Assembly: GCF_025698545.1 (NCBI RefSeq)
Contig: NC_068565.1
Location: 6,076,001 to 6,140,000 of the forward strand
From: Gossypium raimondii
Taxonomy: Eukaryota > Streptophyta > Magnoliopsida > Malvales > Malvaceae
Reading direction: 5' to 3'
Length of the DNA: 64,000 nucleotides
Made by a program: the position numbers and the translations under genes
Part shown: one piece after another, positions 1-12,964 of the stretch
How positions within the stretch are numbered: the first letter of the stretch is position 1
How the letters are laid out: each line of letters starts with the position of its first letter
The notes under the pieces: generated by a model
What the model was told of the DNA's origin: nothing
Seen by the model: the letters and a program-made list of their open reading frames with translations, nothing else
The model's database searches: none

Positions 1-2453
1 AAAATAAAGTATTTGGGCTAATCAATAGCATTGTAAAAGTTGATGTACCAAATTATGTCAAGAAATTGATGTATAAATTTGAGCGTAGTATGAGAACAAA
101 ATTGAAACATGACCATTGTCATATAATCTATAGAAAAATGCGGGGTCATGCCACTTTGTCACATTCATTGTCTTTTTTTTTGTCTAAAACATTTATAAAT
201 AGTTGAAAATTCACTTTTAACCTTTCAACTGCAAATAATGTTTTTTTTATTCTTGCATACTTGTTAGCATACAAAGGATATGATAGTAAAATATAAGATA
301 ACTATCACATGTAAGTATGTAAATTATTTGGATTAATCAATGTTATTGTAAAAGTAAATGATCAAATTATGTAAATTTAAAATATAAAGATTAAATATCA
401 GTTGTGAGCATAGTAGAGAAACCGAAATTGCAATTTTACCATTATCTTATAATGACTAAAAAGAGGGAAACCATGTTATTAGTTAATCCAAATAATTATC
501 ACGGCTAATAATCTTGGTAGTTGATGTTTTTTTAAAAAAAAGACTTATTCAATTCATCATACCAAAATAACTATTCGGTGAGTAATCATCAATATAAACT
601 ATTTGGACCCAAAATTACAAAAAGGAAAAATAGGACCCAATTATTGAAGAAATTCAAGTAGAAAGATTAAATCTTAATTTTAGACCTAGTAGAGGGACCA
701 AAAGTGATATTTGTCCAATTTTCTGTAAAATTCAAAAAGAAACAAAGACTGAAATGTATGAAGTAAAAGGACTAAAAGTGATATTTGACCAATTTTATAT
801 AAAATGCAAAGAAGATTTCAAAATTTGGTAGAAAAACATATATGAACATATTTAAAACAAGATATAACATATTTAAAACACAATGAACACATACAAAGAC
901 TATTAAAATATAAAATGTTGGAATAGGTCCCTTTTCTTCCTTTCTTTAAAGATGGACCACCCATAGGTCTCGACATTAGAGACAAAATAGAGGAAAGGAG
1001 GGGACCACTTACAATTCTTGCTAATAAAAACAAAACAAGGTTCGTGAATAGTTTTCAACTTTGCTCATACATACATACATACATACATATACTCTTATAT
1101 ATGCTGTTGTGTGTTTATTTTAAAGTCAAAATCTTTCATCACCATCATCATGATTCGTATCATCTAAAGACATCATACTCCTTGAAATTTCATTCTAAGT
1201 GGGTTATACTTTACATTTTCTTTTTTATTTTAATTTATTTCTATACTTTAAAAAATATAATTGGATCTTTAAAATATCTTTATTCTATTAAATAGGTTGA
1301 TTGATAATTTGAGGATTCAATCAGAATATTTTGAAGTTTAGGATTAACTTAGAATTTGTATCATAGTTTGAGGGAATTTAGTGAAATTAATCCATATCTT
1401 TAACAAACGTTGAAATTTGAGCCTTACGGATCCCAATAGCCAACCACAGTTACCCCACCCATTTTTTTCTTATTTGGGAAAAAAAGAGAGAACTGTAAAC
1501 AAATGAAGAAAAGGATGACGATGATGATTGATGAGAGGAATGATTATATTGAATTGAATTAAGAAAGGAAAATCTCATTCAAACAATTTATTTGAGTTAA
1601 TTGTATCAAACATCTTTAAATTATAATTTTTATTTTAAATTAGTTCTTTTAGCGCAATTATTTGATAAATTATTGAAATGATCAAACTGCTTATTCATGG
1701 AAATAAATAAATGTTATTCATCATCTCTATGTAAAGTGAATATTGGTTTGCTGATTACCTAAGAATTAACTAATAATAAGTTGAATCATAAGACATGGAT
1801 TATGATGCGGGAAGACAACTTATATTAGTAAGTAATCTAATTTGTCAATGGTCCATAAGAATCAGATTAAACAATTGATTCAAGAGACTACTATGTTGCA
1901 TATAAGTCCAATTGGAAAGATAATTTGTTTTGGTTATTGAAGTGGTCAACTCTTAGAAATAGAGACATAGGTGTGATTGTCAAAATTGATACTACATCAG
2001 ATTGGACCAAGTAGAACATATTTTAGATCCGTTTATGTATTTATTCACTTATGATGTTCATGGTGCAACTTACTTTAATCTTGAGTAACTGACCCTGTGT
2101 ATAGAACTCATGTACTTTGATATATTGAAAGACTGCACTCTTATGGTAGTGAACCGAAAGGTGGTATATTGGGTGCATGATGGCTTTACTTTCAATAATG
2201 GAATTCAAAACTTAAATCAAGAGTAAATGATATCCTATCATTGGTATTACATGAATTATGAAAATGAAACCTAATCGAAAGTCATTTGTCTACGACAAAT
2301 GATTTTATCATTACTAGTATGAGTAATGATAATTTTCATTGCTAAAGATACAATGATGAGCATGAAATAAAATAAATAGAATTAGATTAATGGATTTAGC
2401 TTAAAGAGATCATGGATATTCTACGAGGGTAACACACATTTGGCAATGTTATT
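1..2453. other. AT-rich intergenic stretch, no gene
   Basis: No coding exon is recognisable on either strand. The stretch is very AT-rich, with short ORFs of biased composition only. A small ACAT microsatellite lies at about 1067-1088. From about 1740 the texture becomes less AT-rich and looks like an old decayed repeat. It seems to continue after the solo LTR, to about 4330. I could not assign that older repeat to a family. Confidence 0.6.
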
Positions 2454-3708
2454 TGATGTCCACCAAACTAATTAATAAATTAGCCAAGACAAGTGCACCT
2501 ATTAATTAATAGTATAGCTATGGTGAACACAAATACTGTTCCCTCAAGGACTACAATTACCAATAACTATCACCTTTCTATTATTTAACCTAATAATTCA
2601 AATGATTGATTAAAATTAAATTAAACCATCTAAATTAACTAATGAATGCACCAAAGAATGAAACACAAAAACAATCAAGTGAAAAACAATACATAGGTAA
2701 AAATTCACCTAGATTTCATTTATAATTCTCAATCTAATTTATGCAATTTATTTTCTTAGCTCTTTGATTTATAGAAATGCCTAATTTATGTTAATATATC
2801 TTTTGAGCATAAGAGCAACTAATTCTTGGTTGATTAATTGAAATTTCTTTCTAATTAAAACTCTTATTATTGTATTAATTCGCTCTATGGATCCCTCTAT
2901 TAGATTTGGCTTTAATCGATATATTTATGCCGCTTTTATTTCTAGGATTGCATGCAACTTCATTCAATTATACAAGATATAATCACAATGAGGGTCTATT
3001 CAACCTCGACTTATCCACATAAAAATGAATTAACACTCTAGAATTATTAACCTAAAAATAATAAAATATTCATAATTGAAAACAAATAGACTAAGACTTT
3101 ATTGCATAAAAATAGAAATTAAACAATAGAATCCATCCTAGGGTTCATCTCCCTAGGTATTAAGAGAATTAGTTCATCATGGTAAAAGTAACACCAAAAA
3201 TACAATATAACCACTAGAATAAAAGAAATCCACGATAACTCCCCTGAAAATCAACTTGGACTCTTGAATCTTGGTGAAAAATTGCTTGAAAATTGGTTTT
3301 AATGGTGTCCTCAGGGTAATTTCGTGCTCTCCCTTTGTGGCTGCCCCCTTCCCTTCTTTTTGGTTTTCTATTTATATCCTCTTAAGGTGTTAAAAAAACT
3401 AAAAATCGTAACTTGCAACCTTCAGTCCACACAATTCCCGAGATTGACACACCTTATACACATAGCCTTGTGAATCTACGTGGCCATGTGAATTGCCTAC
3501 GTGAAAATCTACTACATGTGTACAACTTCCGAAATGCTCCAAAATTCTAATTTCTACCTTTTTTCCACTCTTATGGTTCTCAAATGCTCTATTAAACATC
3601 AAACATGAATATAAATTATTAGAAAATATAATTCACAATTAATATCATATAATCACCCAAAAATACACTAAGAATGAGGCTAAAATATGTTACTTTTAAC
3701 ACTTATCA
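2454..3708 (-). mobile_element. Solo LTR, 1255 bp, with TTATT target duplication
   Basis: The unit begins TGATG and ends TATCA, so it has TG...CA ends with a short inverted terminus (TGAT/ATCA). It is bracketed by the same 5 bases, TTATT, at 2449-2453 and 3709-3713. No internal retrotransposon domain lies next to it, so it is read as a solo LTR left by LTR-LTR recombination. On the minus strand it starts TGATAAGTGTTAAAAG, a beginning I associate with Ty3/gypsy LTRs of dicots (from memory). A TATA-like ATATAAATAG on the minus strand near 3368-3377 supports minus orientation. The perfect target duplication argues for a moderate to young age. Confidence 0.72.
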
Positions 3709-3713
3709 TTATT

Positions 3714-6058
3714 AAATGAAGCTTGAAATCAATAGCTTTCGTAATGGTATATAATAAGAAGTTTAGTCATGGTACTTTAGAGGAATGACTTTGTGACTAA
3801 ATAATTTGTGATTAATAGATGAAAAGTCAAAACTTAAGTACGAATTATTTAAGCCCTAATTATATATGCATAATCGGTCACTCTATTATCTCAACACAAC
3901 TCTTTAATGAATTGTGTTTAACATGAATACTTGTGTGAAACTGTAAATGATTGAACAACAAGAAATGTTCACTCCATTTACTCATTGGAGTAATATGTGT
4001 TTTATTGGTTTAAAGATTAGATTGATATGTAGTTAATTTAGTCACTTAGCATATCTATTTAATTGGATTAAATGATGAAGCGAAATGGATCTAAATTAAG
4101 AGATCATGCTATCTAATTATTTGGAATAAAATAAAATTTATTAAATAAAGTTACACATGTATTTTAATACCGTAAAATCGTTATAACTTTAATGAGATTA
4201 AAATAAGGCTTATGTAAATTATTTAATTAGAAAATTAATTTACATTGCCACTATTAAGGTGACGTAAGCCAAATTAGGCTGACACATATGGGAGAATTTC
4301 TGGATCTTTTAGTTCTCTTTAAAACAATTTCTGGATCACATGATTTTGAGGTTTATAACTCAAGATATGGTCATTTTCATAAAACAATGCAATTTCCTAT
4401 AGGAAGTTCAAGATTAATCACTAGATTTCATACGGATAACTTTGACTTGACTTTTTGAGATCTTTTGACCATTTTTTTGGACAATTCTTTTTCTTAAAGT
4501 GTATACCATCGAGTTCTCTTCAAAACGACTTTTGAATTACTTACTTTTGAGTTGTGTAGCTTGAATTTGACCCTTTTCGTAAAGGAGTGCAATTCCTAAC
4601 GAGGGCAGTTTGAGTCCAGTCGCAAATCAACTTTTCTAACTTGTCAAAGCGAATTAGAATACATCCAAGTACTAAATTATTGATGTTTTGTTATTCTTAA
4701 TTATTCGAGGTGATCCTGGATGCATAAAAAATTCTAAAATTCCTCCGCTCAACCCACCACGTTTTTCCAATAAAATTTCAATATGTTTTAATTATGCCCT
4801 CAAGCTATCAATGTTATATTAATCAGGTTATTTCGTTATTAAAATCATTAAATGGCACACCAAATCTTACGTAGCTAAATTTAAAATAAATTTTAAAAAA
4901 ATTAAATATTATCGCATAACTTTTAAAAATAAAACTAAAAATAAAGTAATCTTGAAAAAGAGAGTGAACGGAAACATCCTTAAAAGCTTCAAACCAAGAT
5001 TTGTACGATGTCCATTTTAACAATGTTCATTTTTTCATAAAATTTTCTTTTTAAAATTATGTTGTATACAACTTGACATATCATGTAACAATTAAATTAA
5101 TAATTTTAATAAAAATCTTAATTGATACAATATCAATAATTTTAAAATATAATTTAAATAAATTAAATTTTAAAACTAATTTTAAATAATAATCATAATT
5201 TAAATATGCCTCATGCAATTAACTCAATTTGATTATAGTGTTAAAAGAACTAAAAATTAGTACAGTGATTAATGGGTAAACATATAAACATCAACTTTTT
5301 ATTTTCAATAAACAACTATTACTTTTATTAAATTGTTAGAAACAAATTATTCAACCATTATTTTTTTAATTATCTTATCAATAATTAATTTTTTAAAAAT
5401 CTTTGTTTAAATATTTTTATATTATTTTTATTTCTTTCATCCACGTAACGAGTATAACATATGATTAATTAATTTAAAATGTTTAGCTGAATCCATATCA
5501 ACCTGTGATATTAATTCAATTAATTAAAAATATTTTTATTTAAAAGTAATAAATACGAATGAGTTTTTATTTTTTATGTAGTCTATAAAAATAATTTAAA
5601 ATTAAAATAAATCCACAATGTAAATTATAAGAATTTTTTATTTTTTTATTTTATATAAAATCTAAAAATAATTTAACCTCAAAAAATTCAGAAATTTAAA
5701 ATTTACAAATTAAGACATCAACATCTTCAAAACTTCAATTTTGACATTTCAATCAAACCCTTATTTGTTTTTTTATATAATTTTTTTGTAAGTGTATTCT
5801 ACATAATTTTTCTTTAGTATTTATTAAAGGGCTAAAATTACGCAGATATTTAGGAAAGCTAATTTTATTCACTGATTAAAACTGTGGTCAGTACCTTATC
5901 CAGAAGAGAAAGCAAAAAATGGTTGCCAGCATTAGAAAACAACAAACACATGAATGATTTTTTTTTTTTTGGTTCACTAGGTGTGAAACCTTTGCTTGGG
6001 AGCATTATGTTGGAATGGAGGGATCCAGTCCATGGAGAAACAAACGGTGTCGTTTGCA
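3714..6058. other. AT-rich intergenic stretch
   Basis: No gene is seen. The first 600 bases resemble the sequence left of the solo LTR in composition and probably belong to the same older repeat. From about 4800 to 5850 the DNA is extremely AT-rich, with many poly-A and poly-T runs. The last few hundred bases are the region downstream of the minus-strand dynamin gene. Confidence 0.5.
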
Positions 6059-9000
6059 TCAGAGTGCTCGAGCAACATTTTTGAACTCATTCAAGCAAGA
6101 TTGAAGAATCTTCTGTCGTTTTTGAAGTGATTGTCGTTCCTTGTGCTGCACCTCAATGGCGTCTGGAGCTATAAACATATCCATGAATTTCTCATCATTC
6201 ACAGCAAACAGGTCCAATCCAAGTGCCACCACTAGCCTGTCCCGACTATATATCCAAATAAAGCAAAGAAATTAAACCAATGTGTCTTTATGGTCCAATC
6301 TAGAGGGGTAAAATGCAATACTGGTCCTAATATAAGTGCCTTTATGGTACTTTTACTGTTCTTACAGCAGTTCTATTGTCAGTGAGGGTATTGATACCAG
6401 TAATATCACTTGTACGGATAATAATAAAAGCAGAGATCAAAGAACTTACCATGGGGTTAAAAATCCAGAGTTCAGGGTTGATGTCACACTGCGTTCAACA
6501 AGGACTTCACGTATCCGTGCAAAATGTTGTGCTGCCGATGAGCAGATTTCTGAGTAACTTGAACCTGTTTTGGAACCACTATCACCATTACCAAATAAAA
6601 GACTACCACCATTGTGAACTTTTGCCAATTGTTCAGCATTTCTGTTGCCAGTCATTCTTGCTATACGTTTTCTTGGTCCAACTTCAATGCAATTCCCAAG
6701 TTCCTTCTTAACTCTAGCGTAGACCACATCACATGGCTGGTCAGGAGATGGGGTCTCAGGCACTGTCAATTGGGTTTCTTGAAGAGCTTCTCTAGCTTCT
6801 GTGCCTTTTCCTGGAGTGGTTTGCTTTGAATTCTTTTCAGGTGGTATGTTCTCCTGATCTCTCTTCGCCTCGTCGTGCGGTACTTGCTCAATATCAGATA
6901 GCTCAAGGCAATATGAAGCAGATGAAGCTTGGTTGTATTTGTTATAGGAACTTGCCGTTGAGTTAAAGACTCCTTGAAAATCATTCTCATAACAAACCTG
7001 AGAATACGGACTTGTGACTGAATCAAGATGATGCCTAACTAGTTGCTTGCACTGTTTAGCCAAATCCTTTATAAAGCGATTGTATGCATGCCTTAAAGCT
7101 GCATGAAACCCAACATACCCATCCCAATTTCCAGTATTCTTCCCATCTGTGCAAATTAATAGAAATCAATAAGCATTATGTTATAAGGAAATCAGAGAGG
7201 AGGTAAATGCTAGATGCAGTTGGTGTGCATAAGGTGGGACTAAAATATCCATAAAGTGACTATCATGTATGTCAGAAATACCATCTCTTTGAAGATAGTC
7301 CCTCTTCAAGATGATGGCTAAAAAGTTCGATCAATGAAGGGAAAATGACTTCTTACATTCCGATTCACGGCAGCGATTCCTCTCAAGAGCAATGTCAAAA
7401 AGATTGCCTAGAACGAAGGCAAGCCGATCACAAGCAGTATCAAGGAGAGGAGCAAGCCATGACCGTGCAGCAGTACGTGCAATTTCTGCAGCAGCCTCCG
7501 TTACTCCTCTACCACCACCTCGGCCAGCATGTGCAAGTAAGATATTCGCAACCTGTTTCAGGAAAATATATCTATTTACAAGTTCATCGGGGATAAAAGT
7601 CATGCTCATATGATATTCTTGGGGCAAATTTCAAAGTTCGATATATCTACCTTCTCTCTTGATACTGGGGGACATTCCATGGAATATGCAGCGCAGCGGA
7701 ATTCATGCATTACCCTTTCGAAAGCAGCTCCACCATAAAGACGAAGAACAGCATTAGCAGGTTTTATATCAGTAGTAACACCTGGCCAACTCCCTAACCC
7801 ACTCTCGGATCTTTCCTCCTCTGTTGTTTTCCCCCACTGCTCGGGGGAAGGATCTGCTGCTCCATCGATCAAAACCCCCTTGAGCAACGAAAAGGTAGGA
7901 TTAGTTTTTTGTAGTTAAGCCACAAGCTTTATGGAAGAAGAAAGGGTCACAAATTCTAAGAGCTCCATTTCAGCATGAATAACTCAGGTCGTGAAACTGG
8001 TATATATTAACCTCAGCTGAAGAAGTGGGAACATGTGATGCTACCTCAAAAGTTGGAACAATATTGAGAGTGGTCCAATTTGCTAAATACTTATACGTTA
8101 CTAGAAGGGGAAATGATTTTCTGAAGTAGCTAAATCTAAAAAGATGAGACTGTTTATCTGAACCAAATAAAAGTCTGTATGAGAGAGATGTCTCACCACA
8201 TGATTGCTTATATATGCCGCATGCATCATGGCTGATTTTCGAAGATGAGAAACATCGGAAGTTGCTTGTATTTTGGAGTCAATTCTTGCCAGCTCAATGT
8301 TAACTTCACTGCAGCGCTGCTCAAGCAATGCCAGTGTAGCTGGGGCAGCTTCTTTGTATCTCTTTTGTAGTTCTGATTCCAAATACTCCCTCAAAGAACA
8401 AAAACCAATATAGGGCTTGAACTTTTCTTCATCATAACCTCCCTTGATTCCATCATGCAAATGACGTAAAACTTCAGCATCCACTTGGGATATTTGCCTT
8501 CGGAATTCATCATTTGATATGGTGTTCCTTTCCTTCGGCAATGCCACAAAAAATGGCCGGGTATTTTCTCCAAGATATCCACTTGCACTCAAATAACGAT
8601 CTACTTCCCATCTGTCACTAAACTCCTACATTAATTGAATCGTCACAATCAAATGCCACACAATTTCAGATACACAATCAAGTTACAAGACAGAGACATA
8701 ACATATCAAGCAACAAGCAAGGCTTATTTTCAGTCCCTATTATGTCAGGACCCCAATGCTCAATTTCTCCTTAAACAGAGCCCCCGGGCTCAGGTTTTCG
8801 TTAAACCAAGTCCAGTTCGTTAAATCCTCGGCGGGTTGCAACAATATGTAATACTCATTGTAGTGTGAATGTGTCAGCTCAATGTTACATCTCATACATA
8901 ATAAAGCCCAAAAGGAAAGCATGAAATCTTTACCTTGAGTCTATTATCAAACTTGGAGACCACAACTATTGTCCTTCTAAAGGTTGGATCAATTTCACGA

Positions 9001-10281
9001 ATTGAATCTAACCACAAAGATGAGCACCATTCCACGCTACTCTGCTGAAGGAATAACAGAATACGATGGGGAGGACTAGCTAGTGACTTAACCATTGAAA
9101 GAATTTCCTCTGGTGTGTTCTCTGGTTCTCCCTTCTTTGCCTGCCAACAAATTGCCAACCATATATTTTGCTTCATAAATAAATTCATTATATTACAAGA
9201 TTTCAATCAATATAAGATCTTTTATTTTTTTCCCAAATGAACTAACAGCCTACCTTAAGAACAAATCCTGGGGTATCAATGATGGTGAGATTTGGACAAT
9301 GTGCAAATTCAGCTCTCATTATAATTGGCTTAGGAGAAACTGAAGTTTTAGTCTTTTTCAAAAGTGCCTCAGTTCTTGATTTTATGATGTCTGCAATTGT
9401 CGATGCTGAAACAACTGGACTTCCATATTCTTCAGAATCTTCTTCCTGTTTGTAGTTTTCAATTTTAAGTAATCAGAAAAAGATAACAAGGGAAACATAG
9501 CAGCTTCTAGAAACGGAGTATATATTACTTAAGAACACCCTGATCCTATACCTCCCCAAGAAAAATGCTAGCAAAAGAATTAAAGGTATAAATCAAGACT
9601 ATTCACATCCAAAACATAATAAATCCCTGGTATTTGTTCAATAACAAGTGTTTTAAAATTCAACTCTTTTAACACAAATTATTCTGTCTAAATTCTATTA
9701 TAAAGAAAAAACTTATGTTTCTAAATTAAATTCTTCGATATTCCAGGTATTGTTTTGATTAAACAATTTGCAGTTCTTCCATCCAGAGTAAAATAAACAC
9801 AGATAAAAAAACCGATTAAGCAAATAACAACATCGCCACAGGAAATTCAAAAGAAATAAAAGAAATGAAAATCCAAAAAAGGGCCTTAAACCCATTAAAC
9901 AAAACCGATCCGAATTCGCAAATAATAAATAAGAGCAAAAACCACCTGGAAGCGACAACGAGGCTCAAGTGCCGAAGGGTCATGAACCATCTGCAAAATG
10001 AGAGGCCGGCGAGTGCCCATCTCGACCTCACGCACATTGAAACGAAATCCAAGCAAAGCTTCAAGGAGAGAACTTTTTCCATCAGATTGGCCGCCGAGCG
10101 CTACGATCTCCGGGATCGGAAGCTTCTCCCCGAAGGCCACTGCAGCCGCTTGGAGGCGGTTGTAGGCCTCGAAACGGGACAGAGAGGAAGAAAAGGAGGA
10201 ACCGTCACGTGAATGGTGATGATGAGAGTGGGACCTTTTGGATTTCTCTACTGGGGTTTTGGTCGGAGTCGGAGTCGCCAT
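6059..10281 (-). CDS. DRP5A: Dynamin-related protein 5A (eight exons, 823 aa)
   Basis: Large dynamin-like GTPase. The Arabidopsis member DRP5A acts at the division plane in cytokinesis (family knowledge). Coding exons in reading order: 10281-9946, 9445-9254, 9140-8934, 8625-8197, 7878-7651, 7552-7357, 7146-6450, 6245-6059. All junctions are GT-AG and all phases agree, giving 824 codons including TGA at 6059-6061. The Arabidopsis protein is about 817 aa. The GTPase P-loop GGQSDGKSS lies at residues 63-71, the DTPG switch motif at 169-172, and SKFD at 238-241 in place of the usual TKxD. The N-terminus has a His-rich patch (residues 18-23). The C-terminal half contains an acidic, PEST-like linker (QENIPPEK) and ends in a helical region. 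It has no PH or proline-rich domain of classical dynamins. No break is seen, so it looks intact. Confidence 0.95.
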
Positions 10282-10790
10282 CGCCGTTGGAAAGAGAAAA
10301 GAGGGGTGGGGAAAGAAGAAAAGAGAGGAAGCGCTTCCAATTTTGAATTTAAAATTTCGAGGGAAATACAGACGTTGGAGGATTGTTGGGCATGTGCATG
10401 GGCTCGAGCTGGGCTGGTATGGTATGGAATGGCTAATTAGGTTTGGGCTGGACTCAACATGGATCAGGTTTACGCATATATTAATGGCTTATTACTATAT
10501 TTTATTGGGCAAATTCCACAGATGGTCCCCTAGCTATCAAAACATTTCATTTTAGACATCCAAAATAAAAAGTTTGCAATTTAAGCACCGAAGTTACATA
10601 GTTTGATAATTTAGGCCACTCCCTTTAAAATCTCAAACAAAAATCTAACATGACATTTTTCTTTTAAATTTTGATTTTCCACGTAATAAGAAATAAAATG
10701 TATGTCATTGTAATTCATTAAAAAATTCATTTTAGCTTGTCAAACTTTTAATCTAATTTATATAACCTTAAAAAAAATTTATATATATGC
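10282..10790. other. Region upstream of DRP5A
   Basis: This holds the 5' untranslated region and promoter side of the minus-strand dynamin gene. It is purine-rich on the plus strand just above the ATG (10285-10340), then becomes AT-rich. I see no certain TATA box or other gene. Confidence 0.4.
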
Positions 10791-10794
10791 ATCA

Positions 10795-12060
10795 TTCCAA
10801 TCTAAACATCTTCACTCGTGCCTTTTGCTTTGCCTTCCATGCATTGGCATATGATACTTGGTATTTATACTAGGAACTAATATCCGCGATTAACATCGTA
10901 ACTGGAACCCTCGAATTTGCTTCCAATAATGGTGCTATTTCTTTAGCTATCATATTCAAACTCAATTTATAGTGATCTTAGGATATTGTTGAAACTGTGC
11001 AGGTGTGAGGATTATTGTATTTTGTTATCTCCCATAATTGTTTCCTCTTTAGAAATGAGGCTCGTACTCGCCACATGTATCCATCACCGAATTTTACACA
11101 GGTTCCTACATATCTTACAATTGTAGATGCATCCACTTGGTAGTCTGCGAATGCCTTAACATTTTACTCCTAAATGGCTAATACGGTAGCGTCTTTCATG
11201 GAAATTGAGTACCAGCTGTCAATTGCCTTGAAATATGTATCGGTTGGGGTGGTATAACTTGGAGTGATATGCGGATACTCCGGAAACTCAAGACCTCTCA
11301 TCTCGTCAAAGTTAACTTCCAGCATACGGGCTAGAGGTTCTAATTTCATATTATCCTATCCAACATCACTAGCATTTACAAGTTCCCTAGTCTTCAAATC
11401 ATCATTACCAAAATCACCGATCGATTCTACAAAAAGAAATCTGATCAAATTCTTAAGAATTTCTTACTTAGGTTAGCAATGTGTATTCTAGCAAAAGTGG
11501 ACGACCCCTCGTATTGTTGGGAATGGTGTATACCAACAAAAGTTGATGGCACCTTGTATGGTTAAAAGTATTACTGAATCTGGATTCTAAAAACTATACA
11601 TTGCAAAATATCCTAATTGCATCTCCATCTTGTTGTATTCATTAAAGATATAAGAAGATTACAACAACGATATGAAGTTATTAATCCACCCGTATTTCGA
11701 GTATGGTATTCCCATTTGTGAATCCACTAAAGGGATCGTAGACGAGTTTGGAATATCACCCCCCATGTTCTTCTACAATGTTGTCGAGCTCGACATACAA
11801 CTCAACTGTATCAATACCATTACACTCGTGAATTGCAACCATTGTTTATATATCATCATCACCCATTAAATGAATTACTGAATATCTGACTTGATCGTTA
11901 CATGTAATAAACCTATACCTTAACAACCCAACCGAAGCTCCAATTTTTTGACCAATTTTGCTCCTCATCTCCACTAACTTGATGTCTTTTTTAACATCAT
12001 GTTAATCAAACTTTTAAACTTGAAGATTACATCAATATTTGTATTATAAGTTTGACTATT
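10795..12060 (-). mobile_element. Decayed Mutator-like (MULE) transposase fragment
   Basis: Read on the minus strand, 11060-10810 encodes pieces such as LWEITKYNNPHTCTVS followed by DHYKLSLNMIAKEIAP and, further on, ANAWKAKQKA. This matches the order of the MuDR zinc-binding and N-terminal transposase region (W-x-I-x-x-Y-x-x-PHTC ... Q-DH ... AKQKA). Further to the right on the plus-strand map (11100-12060) lie pieces resembling the region N-terminal to it, for example FGDGYMWRVRAS. The reading frame is interrupted by several stops and shifts, so the copy is dead. No terminal inverted repeats were identified, so the outer limits are approximate. Confidence 0.6.
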
Positions 12061-12225
12061 ATAGTTCACCATAGCATAACACATTTTGTTCATTTGGTAG
12101 TGGATTTGAAAGATAAGACCAAGAATAAACTAACAATTCTCCCTTCAAACTACTGTGATTGTGTCTATGTATGATATTCAGCCTTCCCACCTTTTTCATG
12201 ACTATTTTTACATTTTACCTATTAT
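12061..12225. other. Short AT-rich spacer
   Basis: Unassigned AT-rich sequence between the MULE fragment and the tandem array. No gene is seen. Confidence 0.4.
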
Positions 12226-12226
12226 T

Positions 12227-12430
12227 GAATAGGTTTCCATCAAATCATAAAGAGACTTGTTTTATCATTTCAGTTATCAGGCTTCCATCAACTCATGCAA
12301 ACAGACTTGTTTTTATCATTTCAGTCGTTAAACTTCCATCAAATCATGTAGAGAGACTTGTTTTATCATCTCAGCCATCAAGCTTTTATCAACTCATTCA
12401 GAGACTTATTTTGTTATCTCAGTCTTCCAT
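12227..12430. repeat. Tandem array, about 50-bp unit, four copies
   Basis: The core 'gacttgttttatcat' and its variants recur at about 12254, 12304, 12355 and 12403, a spacing of 48-51 bases. Each is preceded by 'catcaa(a/c)tcat' and followed by 'tcag'. Copies have diverged by several substitutions each. The array leaves a plus-strand frame open for about 100 codons, but the product is a translated repeat and not a recognisable protein. Confidence 0.8.
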
Positions 12431-12964
12431 CTACTCTATTAGAATCTTCCAATGTCTTATTCTATTGTATTAAAATTCCATCCTTTCAATTGTGCTTGCA
12501 TGCGAGACAAAATTTTATTACTTTAGAATCTTAAACGTGAACCCTAAAATTTTTATATTCAAATTTTAATATTGATTCAAACCCTAAAATGATTGGTTAT
12601 AGCTTCAAACCCTAATGTCAAAACCTAAAATGATTGGTGGAAAAAAAATTAGGAGTCAGCATCAAAGTCGACACCTCTAGGGCATGTGACCCTTAGAAGT
12701 ACTGAGTTTGATGTTGGCTCCCAAGGTGCCGACTTCATCTAGTTTACTAAATAATTGTCTAAGACAAGTAGTTTGCTAAATAAATCTTTAAACTAGTATA
12801 TTTGATTAAAAAACCTAACGATAATAATAAAAAATTGAATTAAGTCAAATTAAAATTAAAATTAAAAAATATAGTATATATAAAATCGGTGAAAGTACCT
12901 CGCCAATTCCTAAATTTTCAATAAGGAGTAAACATATCCCTCTACTAAAAGAATGAGTAATTAA

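Noticed and set aside
1044-1295. Plus-strand ORF with a His run
   Set aside because: It sits in AT-rich microsatellite DNA, has a biased composition, no family resemblance and no splice context.
5865-6084. Overlapping ORFs on both strands beside the dynamin stop codon
   Set aside because: They are antisense or downstream shadows of the last DRP5A exon.
9713-10082. Hydrophobic minus-strand ORF suggesting a membrane protein
   Set aside because: It is the first intron of DRP5A plus an out-of-frame reading of exon 1; the dynamin frame explains the region.
12227-12430. Possible CRISPR-like array
   Set aside because: The units are contiguous minisatellite copies without unique spacers, in a plant genome.
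12159-12473. 104-codon plus-strand ORF
   Set aside because: It is simply the translated 50-bp tandem array.
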